DNA of 34,948 nucleotides from the NCBI GenBank assembly GCA_036495685.1, contig DASXMJ010000155.1:1-34948 (forward strand), in the 5' to 3' direction. The notes under the pieces were generated by a model, which did no database searches, was not told the origin of the DNA, and was given only the letters and a program-made list of their open reading frames with translations. Of the stretch, positions 8,770-16,269 are shown piece after piece. Made by a program: the position numbers and the translations under genes. The DNA is from Candidatus Binataceae bacterium (GTDB taxonomy: Bacteria; Desulfobacterota; Binatia; Binatales; Binataceae). Positions within the stretch are counted from its first letter, which is position 1. Every line of letters starts with the position of its first letter.

Positions 8770-9063
8770 CCAGCTAGACTATGTGACGTTCCGCTCCCTT
8801 GTCCAAGGGAAGAGAAAACCGCGGTCTGGGGCAGATGGGCGACAGTTATCGACCTGGCAAATTCCCTGCCCAAACCTGGCACGCGGCCTCGATGATCTTT
8901 AAGACAAACTCGTGCGCTCGGCCGTTGCCTGGTTTGCGCATTCGGCTTGTCGATCCGCTGCACTCTCCTCGACGATCCGGTTTGAGAATTGAACGAACGT
9001 TTAGCTAATGTTGGAAGTCGCGCGCAGGCGCAATTCCAACCGGGAGCAAGGGAGTCGGCTGCC
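8770..9063. other. Divergent intergenic region, HpaB-like gene leader
   Basis: The space between the minus-strand unknown gene and the HpaB-like gene holds no coding sequence I can support. A short AACG-AA-CGTT dyad at 8992-9001 could be a half-site arrangement for a regulator, but it is too short to be convincing. An in-frame ATG at 8989 would extend the downstream protein by 25 non-homologous residues and was not used. Confidence 0.3.
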
Positions 9064-10452
9064 ATGATGACCGGAGAACAATACAAGAAGAGCTTGAACG
9101 ACGATCGCGAGACCTTCTTCGAAGGGGAGCGAGTCCGCGACCTGGTGACCCATCCGGTACTCGGGCCTTGCGCTTCGCGGGTGGCCGCGGGTTACGACCG
9201 CTGGTTTTCGCCTAAGCCCGACGCGGTCAGCCCGTTGATGGCGATTCCACATTCCGCCGCCGAGCTGAAAGACCGCATTCCGCTGACCCACGAATCCGAC
9301 ATAGTCTCGGCGGTCACCTACCAATCGATCATGACGCTGACCACCGCGGCCACCCGGATAGCCGACGCGCTGCCGCACTACGCGGAACGCATTCGTAGTT
9401 ATGTCCAAGGCGCACAGCACCGCGACATCCGAATAGTCGAATGCATTACCGACGCGAAAGGCGACCGGAGCCGTCCTCCCGGCAAACAGGACGATCCCGA
9501 TGCGTATACACACGTGGTCGATCGCCGCAAGGACGGAGTCGTCATCCGGGGCGCGAAGCTCCACATCACGGGCGCATCGCTCAGTCACGAGTTGATGACC
9601 ATTCCAACCAAGGCGATGAAGCCAGGGGAAGAATCTTACGCGATTGCGTGCGCGGTGCCGGTCAATTCGCCGGGCGTCAAGATCGTCGATACGACTTACG
9701 CTCCGCGGCACCCCGACAGCCGGGTATTTCCGATTTCTTCCCACATTCACATGCCGGAAGGGTTTGTGATGTTCGATGATGTCTTCGTGCCTAACGAGCG
9801 CATCTTCCTCGATGGTGAGTTCGCGCAGGCGGCGGTGTTCGCACACTCGCTGGGGTTGTGGGAGCGGTTAGGGGGTCTTTCCGCAATGGCGGAAGAGGCG
9901 GATCAGCTCGTCGGGTTTGCACAGCTAATCGCGGAGGCGAACGGTCTGGCCAAGGAGAGCCACATCAAGGAGAAAATCTCCGAGATGATAATTCACGCAA
10001 CCCTGGTGCGTGCCGCGCTGGAAGCCGCCATCGCGAATTGCAGCATTAACCCCGAGGGCGCTTTCCCCGACGAGCTCTACACCAACGCGGGCAAGTACCA
10101 CGCGGCAGCCAACTACAACGCGATGGTGCGGCATCTCCACGACATTTCTGGGGGATCGGTGCTGACCGCGCCTTCAATTGCCGACTTCGAAAACGAAGTG
10201 ACCGGCCCGCTGCTGCGAAAATACATGGGCACGATGAACGGGGTCGATGGCGAGTACCGCGCGCGCTTGTTCCATGCGATTCGCGACCTCACGGCCGACG
10301 CCTACGGCGGATGGAAAGCCGTGACCAACGTGCAAGCGGGTGGCGGCCTTTACGCGCAACGCATCGTGACGCGTAGATACTACGACCTGAAGGGCGCGAA
10401 GGAAAAAGCAATGCACGTCGCGGGCATCAAGGACCAGGTGTCCAGCAATTAG
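9064..10452 (+). CDS. HpaB-family (4-hydroxyphenylacetate 3-hydroxylase-like) FADH2-dependent oxygenase
   Basis: A 462-residue protein of the 4-HPA 3-hydroxylase / 4-hydroxybutyryl-CoA dehydratase superfamily: an acyl-CoA dehydrogenase-like fold with TDAKGDRSRPP, GVVIRGAKLHITGA and FDDVFVPNERIF. The dehydratase branch needs a [4Fe-4S] cluster bound by three Cys and one His. At the expected place the sequence reads LGLWERLGGLSA, without Cys or the His, so it is more likely a two-component flavin monooxygenase. Relatives hydroxylate phenols (4-nitrophenol, resorcinol, chlorophenols). Its position upstream of the hydroquinone/hydroxyquinol operon fits making one of those rings, which is inference. 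No flavin reductase partner is seen in the window. The ATG at 9064 is preceded by AAGGGAG. Confidence 0.85.
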   Translation: MMTGEQYKKSLNDDRETFFEGERVRDLVTHPVLGPCASRVAAGYDRWFSPKPDAVSPLMAIPHSAAELKDRIPLTHESDIVSAVTYQSIMTLTTAATRIADALPHYAERIRSYVQGAQHRDIRIVECITDAKGDRSRPPGKQDDPDAYTHVVDRRKDGVVIRGAKLHITGASLSHELMTIPTKAMKPGEESYAIACAVPVNSPGVKIVDTTYAPRHPDSRVFPISSHIHMPEGFVMFDDVFVPNERIFLDGEFAQAAVFAHSLGLWERLGGLSAMAEEADQLVGFAQLIAEANGLAKESHIKEKISEMIIHATLVRAALEAAIANCSINPEGAFPDELYTNAGKYHAAANYNAMVRHLHDISGGSVLTAPSIADFENEVTGPLLRKYMGTMNGVDGEYRARLFHAIRDLTADAYGGWKAVTNVQAGGGLYAQRIVTRRYYDLKGAKEKAMHVAGIKDQVSSN

Positions 10453-10954
10453 ACGCAGGTTGTAGAAGTACGGACGTTCGGATCCTCTCGGGCACGCTTG
10501 GTCGGTCGCAAACCTCGACCGACAGGACCCGGTCGGAGGACCTTGAGCGCGGGCTTGGATTCGACTGCCGTGGCGCATATGTCACGCCTCACAATCCACA
10601 TTCGTCGGCGCTCGCGGCGCGATGGGCCTCGTTCGTCACTGGCGCAGCGGAATGCTCGATTGTGCGGCAAGGCCTGAGCAGTCTTAGTCCCGGCCGATGA
10701 TGCCGGCGGAGAAGAATCGCGGGCACGCGCCGAGGGAAAAAGTCCGGGTGGCGCGGAGGTTTTAAGTCTTTGTAACGCGCCGCTCGGTCTGGTCGGCGGG
10801 CAACTTGCGAGCTCGCGGCGGGCATATTTCCACCGGGAGTCTCTGGTGGAGTAAGTTTCGGTCAATGGCTTAGAATGTGCTGGCACTTGGCGTCGGGTTC
10901 CGAGCGGGCTCTCCGTGAAGACCGTGGCGGGTGACTGGGAAAGGACCAAGCGGA
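10453..10954. other. 502-base leader region of the aromatic operon
   Basis: No credible gene: the only long open frame here, on the minus strand (10449-10991), is Arg/Ser/Pro-rich, overlaps the next gene and resembles nothing. The region must contain the promoter for the seven-gene operon. The most visible element is the dyad at 10829-10850, listed separately. I could not place a convincing sigma70 or sigma54 promoter; TGGCAC at about 10880 lacks a correctly spaced -12 GC. Confidence 0.4.
10829..10850. promoter_or_regulatory. Long inverted repeat, candidate operator
   Basis: TCCACC (10829-10834) pairs with GGTGGA (10845-10850), and the interior GAG/CTC continues the symmetry around a central T with two small mismatched positions. 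This 22-base dyad lies about 105 bases before the first gene of the aromatic operon. Such a spacing suits a transcriptional regulator (LysR, TetR or MarR type) or an mRNA hairpin; no regulator gene is present nearby. Confidence 0.35.
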
Positions 10955-12160
10955 ATGAAGATCGGCGGATTTTATGAGCATCAGCTTCCACGCCCGTGGA
11001 CGCGCGATTCGGAACATCAGCTCCTGAAGAACGCGCTCGAGCAGGTCGAGCTTGCCGACCGCAGCGGCTACGACTACGTGTGGGCGACCGAGCATCATTT
11101 CCTGGAAGAATATGCGCATTCCTCGGCGCCGGAGATCTTCCTGGCGGCCTGCGCGGCGCGCACCAAGAACGTCAGAGTCGGGCACGGCATCGTGCAGATG
11201 CCGCCCTATGTCAATCAACCGGCGCGGGTCGCTGAGCGTATCGCGACCCTCGACCTGATTAGCGACGGTCGATGCGATTTCGGCACCGGGGAAGGGGCTT
11301 GCGAGGTCGAGTTGGGCGGGTTCTCCGTACCACAGGAAGAGAAGCGCGCGCTTTGGTTAGAAGGGCTGCAGACGGCCGTGCGGATGTTGGTTGAGGAGCC
11401 GTTCACCGGCTTCGAGGGCAAGTATATCAAGGCTCCCAGCCGCAACGTGGTGCCCAAGCCCCTGCAGCAGCCTCACCCTCCGCTGTGGCTGGCATGCTCG
11501 CGGCGCGAAACGATTCTGCTCGCGGCCAAGCTCGGCATCGGCGCGTTGACCTTCGCGTTCGTCTCTCCCGACGAATCGCGCCAGTGGGTGCGCGACTACT
11601 ACTCGACGCTCGAAACCGAATGCGAACCGGTCGGCTACGCGATCAACCCTCAGATTGCAATGGCCTGCCCGTTTCTGTGCGATCGCAACGAGCAGCTGGT
11701 GCGCGACATGACGCACGAACACCACGGCTTCTTCATGTACGGACTCGGCCACTACGCATTCTTCGGGCACCATGAACCGGGCAAGACCAATCTCTGGGAG
11801 AGTTACAAGAATCAGCCGGTCAAAGTGAAAATCGACGACCCCCTGGCCTCAGCGTCGAACGTGCAAAACTGTGTCGGCACACCCGAGCAGATTCGGGCAA
11901 CGCTGCGTGGTTTCGAAGAATCCGGGGTGGACCAGGTTCTGTTTCTTTCGCAAGCTGGCAAGATTCCGCACGAGTTGCTCATGTCCTCGATAGACCTGTT
12001 CGGCCGCGAAGTTCTGCCCGCGATCAAAGAACGCGACCATCAGCGCGCAAAAGAAAAAGCTGCATTGGTGGAACGGCTCAGCGAGAAAGCGATGAAACGC
12101 AAAACCAAGCCCACGCCACCGCAGGCGCCGACGGTGATCCGGGCGGCCGGACATCACTGA
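10955..12160 (+). CDS. LLM-class flavin-dependent oxidoreductase (luciferase-like monooxygenase)
   Basis: A 401-residue bacterial-luciferase-fold (TIM barrel) protein. N-terminal MKIGGFYEHQLPRPW, WATEHHFLEEYA, VRVGHGIVQMPPYVNQPARVAERIATLDLISDGRCDFGTGEG (read in pieces) and GTPEQIRATLRGFEESGVDQVLF are class signatures. These enzymes use FMNH2 or F420 to oxygenate or reduce small organic substrates. The ATG at 10955 was chosen over the in-frame GTG at 10931 because AAGGA lies 9 bases upstream and it starts exactly at the first barrel strand. The last ~35 residues are a Lys-rich, disordered tail. It is the first gene of the hydroquinone operon, 19 bases ahead of the dioxygenase small subunit, so a role in producing or using the same aromatic is likely but unproven. 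Confidence 0.9.
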   Translation: MKIGGFYEHQLPRPWTRDSEHQLLKNALEQVELADRSGYDYVWATEHHFLEEYAHSSAPEIFLAACAARTKNVRVGHGIVQMPPYVNQPARVAERIATLDLISDGRCDFGTGEGACEVELGGFSVPQEEKRALWLEGLQTAVRMLVEEPFTGFEGKYIKAPSRNVVPKPLQQPHPPLWLACSRRETILLAAKLGIGALTFAFVSPDESRQWVRDYYSTLETECEPVGYAINPQIAMACPFLCDRNEQLVRDMTHEHHGFFMYGLGHYAFFGHHEPGKTNLWESYKNQPVKVKIDDPLASASNVQNCVGTPEQIRATLRGFEESGVDQVLFLSQAGKIPHELLMSSIDLFGREVLPAIKERDHQRAKEKAALVERLSEKAMKRKTKPTPPQAPTVIRAAGHH

Positions 12161-12179
12161 TTTCGGGGAGGATCGACAA

Positions 12180-12674
12180 ATGATGCGGCGTGGGACTCGA
12201 TTCGGCTCGCTCGAGAACTACGAAAAGGGTGGGGTGCAGGTCATCAGTGACGATCCGCGCAACTACGTCTTTTCGAATATCTTCGAAGTCGCTTCCAGGG
12301 CGCAACCCTACGAAAAGGTCGCGGTAGGCAAGAATCTCAAGTACGTGCTCGAAGCGGTTCGCGCGGAAGGACCCTCGCCGTGGTATTCGGCCTCGCACGA
12401 TGAGGCAGCCATCGTAATGGATGGGGAAGTCGAAATTCGTCTGGTGAAGCTTAAGCAAAAGCTCGTCGCTGAGGATCATGAGGGCACCACCATGCTGGAG
12501 GGGAATCCGCAGGGAGCAAAGATGGGCTACATCGTGGCCCGTCGCGGTCATATGGCCCTGCTTCCCAAGGGGGCCGCCTACCAGTTTCATGCCGCCAAGC
12601 CGGCGGTCATTCTACTTCAGACCATCCAGGGCGATCTGACGGTCGAGAAGTGGAAAGAGATCTGCGAGAAGTGA
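12180..12674 (+). CDS. pnpC: Hydroquinone 1,2-dioxygenase small subunit (PnpC/HqdA-like cupin)
   Basis: A 164-residue cupin. The barrel shows SPWYSASHDEAAIVMDGEVEIRL and a second strand pair HMALLPKGAAYQFHAAKPAVILLQT. Size (about 19 kDa), pairing with the next gene (about 37 kDa) and order in front of an aldehyde dehydrogenase and maleylacetate reductase match the PnpC-PnpD-PnpE-PnpF arrangement of para-nitrophenol and hydroquinone degraders. In those enzymes the small subunit supports the large, iron-binding one in an alpha2beta2 complex that cleaves hydroquinone to 4-hydroxymuconic semialdehyde. An excellent SD (GGGGAGGA) precedes the ATG; a second ATG follows directly. The call rests on context and the stronger large-subunit evidence. 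Confidence 0.82.
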   Translation: MMRRGTRFGSLENYEKGGVQVISDDPRNYVFSNIFEVASRAQPYEKVAVGKNLKYVLEAVRAEGPSPWYSASHDEAAIVMDGEVEIRLVKLKQKLVAEDHEGTTMLEGNPQGAKMGYIVARRGHMALLPKGAAYQFHAAKPAVILLQTIQGDLTVEKWKEICEK

Positions 12675-12694
12675 CCACAGGGCAAGAGGTCGCA

Positions 12695-13663
12695 ATGATG
12701 GCGGAAGAGCAAACCACTAACGAGTATGGCTACCGTTCCTTCGCGGTCGGCGGATTCAAGTTCGCGCGCGACGAATACTTCGCGCACGTCGCCTGGCCGG
12801 GCGGCACCCATACGATGTCGGTGGATGCGTTCCTGCGTGCGCTGATGCGCGATATCTCTTGGAGCTTCTTCTACGGGGTCGTCAACTTCGACCAAGTGTT
12901 CGGCACTACCAATCACTATGGCAACGTCGACGTATTCGCCGGCCTCTACAACGCCGGCTATCGCGCGCAAAACAAGCAGCATTGCGAAAATTTTAAGACC
13001 GAGGAAGTCCGCGCGGTGTTCGAAGCGATGCTCGACGACTGGACCAACGAGGGCTTCGATCCGTTCGCAGCACCCGAAGAGACCGGCACCCCGTTCGGGC
13101 CCAAACGCGGCAATAATCGCGCGGCGATCAATCGTAAGCGGCTGGTTGCAAACCGAATGACCGGAATGAAAGCCGACATTCCGCTCCGTAGCGACGCGGC
13201 CGGCAACGTTGTGAATCGGCAGTTTGCCGACGTGCCCCAGGACCAGCCCGAGGTTCACGCGGAGGCCGGCTTCGAGGATGAAGTTCACGCCTTCAACTTT
13301 TTTGCCTACGTGTCGCGTTCGGACGTTACCTGGAACCCGTCGGTATGTTCCGCGGTGAAAGACAGCCAGGTGTGCGCGACCACCGAAGAATTTATCCTAC
13401 CAATCATTCACGGAAACGATCGGGTCGAATGGTTCGTTCAGCTCAGCGACGAAATTCACTGGGATATTCAGGATCGCGACACCGGTGCGCCGCGCGCCCG
13501 CGTGGTGATGAAGGCCGGCGACGTGGCCGCGATGCCGGCCGACATCCGACATCAGGGGTATTCGCCGAAGCGTTCGATGCTGCTGGTGTGGGAGAACAAC
13601 GACGCCACTCTGCCGGAGCTATACGCAAATAAGAAGCTGAAACCCAACCCGGTGGATTTCTAG
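12695..13663 (+). CDS. pnpD: Hydroquinone 1,2-dioxygenase large subunit (PnpD/HqdB-like)
   Basis: A 322-residue protein that should hold the catalytic Fe(II). Near the C-terminal cupin it has IIHGNDRVEWFVQ and later PADIRHQGY. This gives Asn241-x3-Glu245 and His286 (start at 12695), an N to E spacing of 4 and N to H of 45. From memory, the iron ligands of the characterised PnpD are Asn258, Glu262 and His303, the same spacing, which is strong support. The enzyme would cleave hydroquinone between C1 and C2, giving 4-hydroxymuconic semialdehyde. The ATG at 12695 (or the adjacent 12698) follows AGAGG; an in-frame GTG at 12650 lies inside pnpC and is less likely. It begins 20 bases after pnpC. Confidence 0.88.
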   Translation: MMAEEQTTNEYGYRSFAVGGFKFARDEYFAHVAWPGGTHTMSVDAFLRALMRDISWSFFYGVVNFDQVFGTTNHYGNVDVFAGLYNAGYRAQNKQHCENFKTEEVRAVFEAMLDDWTNEGFDPFAAPEETGTPFGPKRGNNRAAINRKRLVANRMTGMKADIPLRSDAAGNVVNRQFADVPQDQPEVHAEAGFEDEVHAFNFFAYVSRSDVTWNPSVCSAVKDSQVCATTEEFILPIIHGNDRVEWFVQLSDEIHWDIQDRDTGAPRARVVMKAGDVAAMPADIRHQGYSPKRSMLLVWENNDATLPELYANKKLKPNPVDF

Positions 13664-13713
13664 TCGCGCACAACACGCGAGCCGGCTGGAGCAGAAATTC
13701 CTGGCAAGCCCTC

Positions 13714-15183
13714 ATGCATCTCGAGACCAAGTTATTTATCGATGGCGAGTTCGTCGCTGCTGCCGACGGCGCCACCATCGCAGTCCTGAATCCTCACGAC
13801 AATTCCCGGCTAGCCGAAGTCGCTGAGGCGCGCCCCGCTGATGTCGACCAGGCGGTCGCGGCCGCATGGAAAGCGTTTCCCGCGTGGCGCGCAACCGCCG
13901 CAGCTGAGCGCGGACGCTTGCTGCTCAAGCTGGCCGAGGCAATCGAAGCCCACGCCGACGAGCTGGCGAGAATCGAATCACTTGATACGGGTCATCCAAT
14001 CCGAGACACGCGGGGACTGGATGTTCCGCGCACCGCCGCCACCTTCCGCTACTTCGGCGGCATGGCCGACAAGCTTCAAGGCAGCGTTGTACCAGTGGAG
14101 CAAGGCCTCCTGAACTATGTGGTGCGGGAGCCACTCGGGGTGATCGGACAGATCGTGCCGTGGAATTTTCCGGTGATGTCCACAAGCTGGAAGATGGGTC
14201 CCGCGCTGGCGGCGGGCAATTGTGTCGTTCTGAAACCTGCTGAACTCACTCCGCTGAGTTCTCTGAAGGTTGCGGAGTTGGTGCGGGAGGTCGGCTTTCC
14301 GCCCGGGGTCGTCAATATCATTCCCGATTATGGCGCGGTCGCCGGTCAGTACCTCGCCGAGCATCCGCAGGTGACCAAGGTCGCATTCACCGGCTCGACC
14401 GTGACCGGACGTAAAATCGTGCAAGCGTCATCGGGTAACCTAAAACGTATTCAGCTCGAGCTTGGCGGCAAGGGCGCCAATATCGTGTTCGAAGACGCCG
14501 ACCTGAAGGCCGCGATCGGCGGCAGCGCGTTTGCCATCTTCCACAACCAGGGTCAGGCGTGCATCGCCGGATCGCGGCTGCTCTTACACAAACCGATCGC
14601 CGAGCCGTTTCTGGAGGGGTTTCTGCGACTAGCAGCCTCGATAAGGCTCGGCGATCCGCTCGATCCCGCGACCGAAATGGGCCCGCTGACCTCGATGACG
14701 CATCGCGAACGCGTACTCAACTATTGCGAGGTCGCGAAGCAAGAAGGTGGCGAGATTCTGATCGGCGGCAAGCCTCCCGCCGACCCCGGGTTGGCTCAAG
14801 GATGCTACGTTATGCCGACAGTCGTCCGTGCCCGCCCCTCGGATCGCGTCTGCCAGGAGGAAGTCTTTGGTCCGTTCGTGACAGTGACAACCTTCAAAGA
14901 TGAGACAGAGGTGGTCGCCATCGCTAACGACGGCGTCTATGGGCTGGGGGGCGGGCTCTGGACGCGAGATCTCCAGCGCGCTCATCGGGTTGCAGACCGA
15001 CTTTCCACCGGCATGGTCTGGATAAACTGCTATAAGCGGGTGAACCCGGGCTCTCCCTTCGGCGGCGTGCGCAACTCCGGCTACGGACGGGACATGGGAT
15101 TTGAGGCCGCGCTCGACTACACGGCTCCGAAGTCGGTCTGGGTCAACGTGGATGCCGCGATCCCGCCTTTCTATCGCCGCTGA
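13714..15183 (+). CDS. pnpE: Aldehyde dehydrogenase, probable 4-hydroxymuconic semialdehyde dehydrogenase (PnpE-like)
   Basis: A 489-residue NAD(P)-dependent ALDH with all catalytic landmarks: Asn151 in PWNFPVM, Lys174 in LKPAELTP, general base Glu249 in LELGGKG and nucleophile Cys283 in NQGQACIAGS. Placed directly after the PnpC/PnpD pair and before maleylacetate reductase, it is the expected enzyme oxidising 4-hydroxymuconic semialdehyde to maleylacetate. Substrate assignment is by context; ALDH sequence alone would allow other semialdehydes or betaine aldehyde. The upstream SD is weak, and the gene starts 50 bases after pnpD, the widest gap in the operon. Confidence 0.88.
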   Translation: MHLETKLFIDGEFVAAADGATIAVLNPHDNSRLAEVAEARPADVDQAVAAAWKAFPAWRATAAAERGRLLLKLAEAIEAHADELARIESLDTGHPIRDTRGLDVPRTAATFRYFGGMADKLQGSVVPVEQGLLNYVVREPLGVIGQIVPWNFPVMSTSWKMGPALAAGNCVVLKPAELTPLSSLKVAELVREVGFPPGVVNIIPDYGAVAGQYLAEHPQVTKVAFTGSTVTGRKIVQASSGNLKRIQLELGGKGANIVFEDADLKAAIGGSAFAIFHNQGQACIAGSRLLLHKPIAEPFLEGFLRLAASIRLGDPLDPATEMGPLTSMTHRERVLNYCEVAKQEGGEILIGGKPPADPGLAQGCYVMPTVVRARPSDRVCQEEVFGPFVTVTTFKDETEVVAIANDGVYGLGGGLWTRDLQRAHRVADRLSTGMVWINCYKRVNPGSPFGGVRNSGYGRDMGFEAALDYTAPKSVWVNVDAAIPPFYRR

Positions 15184-15189
15184 GGCGCC

Positions 15190-16254
15190 ATGCTGCGCTT
15201 TACATATCAGGCACTACCCGCGCGAGTCATTTTCGGTGCTGGCAGCCTGGAGCGCCTGCCCGACGAGATCCAGCTTCTGGGCGCTTCGCGCGCATTGGTG
15301 CTCGCCACACCTGAGCAGCGTGATCAGGCGCAAGCCGTCGCCGGTCGAATCGGTGCCCGAGCGGTGGGAGTGTTTGCGCAAGCAACCATGCACGTGCCAC
15401 TCGCGACGGCCGAGGCCGCGCGCGAAGAAGCTAAACGACTGAGCGCGGATTGCTGTGTAGCGGTGGGTGGAGGTTCCACCACCGGACTCGCAAAAGCCAT
15501 CGCACTCGTTTCGGCGCTTCCGATTCTTGCGGTGCCGACTACTTATGCGGGTTCCGAAATGACTCCCATCTGGGGATTGACCGAGGCCGGCATCAAGCGG
15601 ACCGGGCGCGACCCGCGGGTACTCCCCAGGACCGTGATCTACGATCCGCAGCTAACCGTCACGCTGCCGCCCCTGCTGTCTGCCACCAGCGGAATGAACG
15701 CGGTCGCGCATTGCGTGGAAGCACTGTATGCGGAAGATGCGAATCCGGTCATCTCACTGATGGCGGAAGAGGGTATTCGAGCGCTCGCAACCAGCCTTCC
15801 CGCAGTGGTTAAGAACCCACACGAAATCGAAGGACGCTCGCAAGCTCTGTATGGTGCGTGGCTTGCCGGTGCTTCGCTGGGCGCGGTGGGCATGGCGCTT
15901 CATCACAAGCTCTGTCATGTGCTCGGCGGCACCTTCAATCTGCCCCACGCCGAAACCAACACCGTCGTGCTGCCCTACGTGGTGGCATACAATCGGGCTG
16001 CCGCACCCAAAGCCATCGCGCGGGTTGCGCGAGCATTGGGTGTCGACGAGGGCGCGGCCGGCCTGTATGCGCTCGCTGCCTCCATGGGCGCGCCCACCAG
16101 CCTTGGCCAAATTGGAATGAAAGAAAGCGATCTGGATCGCGCCGCCGACCTCGCGGTGGAAAGTCCCTACTACAATCCGCGACCTGTCACTCGCGAGGGA
16201 GTTCGTGGGTTGTTGGAGTATGCATTCTGCGGGCGTCCGCCGACACCGCGTTGA
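15190..16254 (+). CDS. pnpF: Maleylacetate reductase
   Basis: A 354-residue iron-type alcohol dehydrogenase-fold protein with the maleylacetate reductase pattern: GAGSLERLPDEI, the dinucleotide motif AVGGGSTTGLAKAIAL (residues ~91-106), VPTTYAGSEMTPIWG and HKLCHVLGGTFNLPHAETN. It reduces maleylacetate to 3-oxoadipate with NAD(P)H. It is the shared step after both the hydroquinone branch (via the aldehyde dehydrogenase) and the hydroxyquinol branch (via the intradiol dioxygenase encoded two genes later). The start codon is 6 bases after the preceding stop, with the SD (GAGGC) overlapping that stop, so it is probably translationally coupled. Confidence 0.95.
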   Translation: MLRFTYQALPARVIFGAGSLERLPDEIQLLGASRALVLATPEQRDQAQAVAGRIGARAVGVFAQATMHVPLATAEAAREEAKRLSADCCVAVGGGSTTGLAKAIALVSALPILAVPTTYAGSEMTPIWGLTEAGIKRTGRDPRVLPRTVIYDPQLTVTLPPLLSATSGMNAVAHCVEALYAEDANPVISLMAEEGIRALATSLPAVVKNPHEIEGRSQALYGAWLAGASLGAVGMALHHKLCHVLGGTFNLPHAETNTVVLPYVVAYNRAAAPKAIARVARALGVDEGAAGLYALAASMGAPTSLGQIGMKESDLDRAADLAVESPYYNPRPVTREGVRGLLEYAFCGRPPTPR

Positions 16255-16269
16255 CGTGGAGCGTGAGTC

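Noticed and set aside
9001-9846. 281-residue minus-strand open frame opposite the HpaB-like gene
   Set aside because: Entirely antisense to a clear enzyme gene and rich in His/Arg as expected for a shadow; no homology recognised.
9064-10452. 4-hydroxybutyryl-CoA dehydratase annotation
   Set aside because: The Cys and His ligands of the [4Fe-4S] cluster are absent at the expected positions.
10870-10900. Sigma54 promoter (TGGCAC...) before the aromatic operon
   Set aside because: The -12 GC element is not at the required spacing.
10449-10991. 180-residue minus-strand open frame in the operon leader
   Set aside because: Arg/Ser/Pro-rich with no domain, overlaps both neighbours' ends in antisense and looks like a GC-rich shadow frame.
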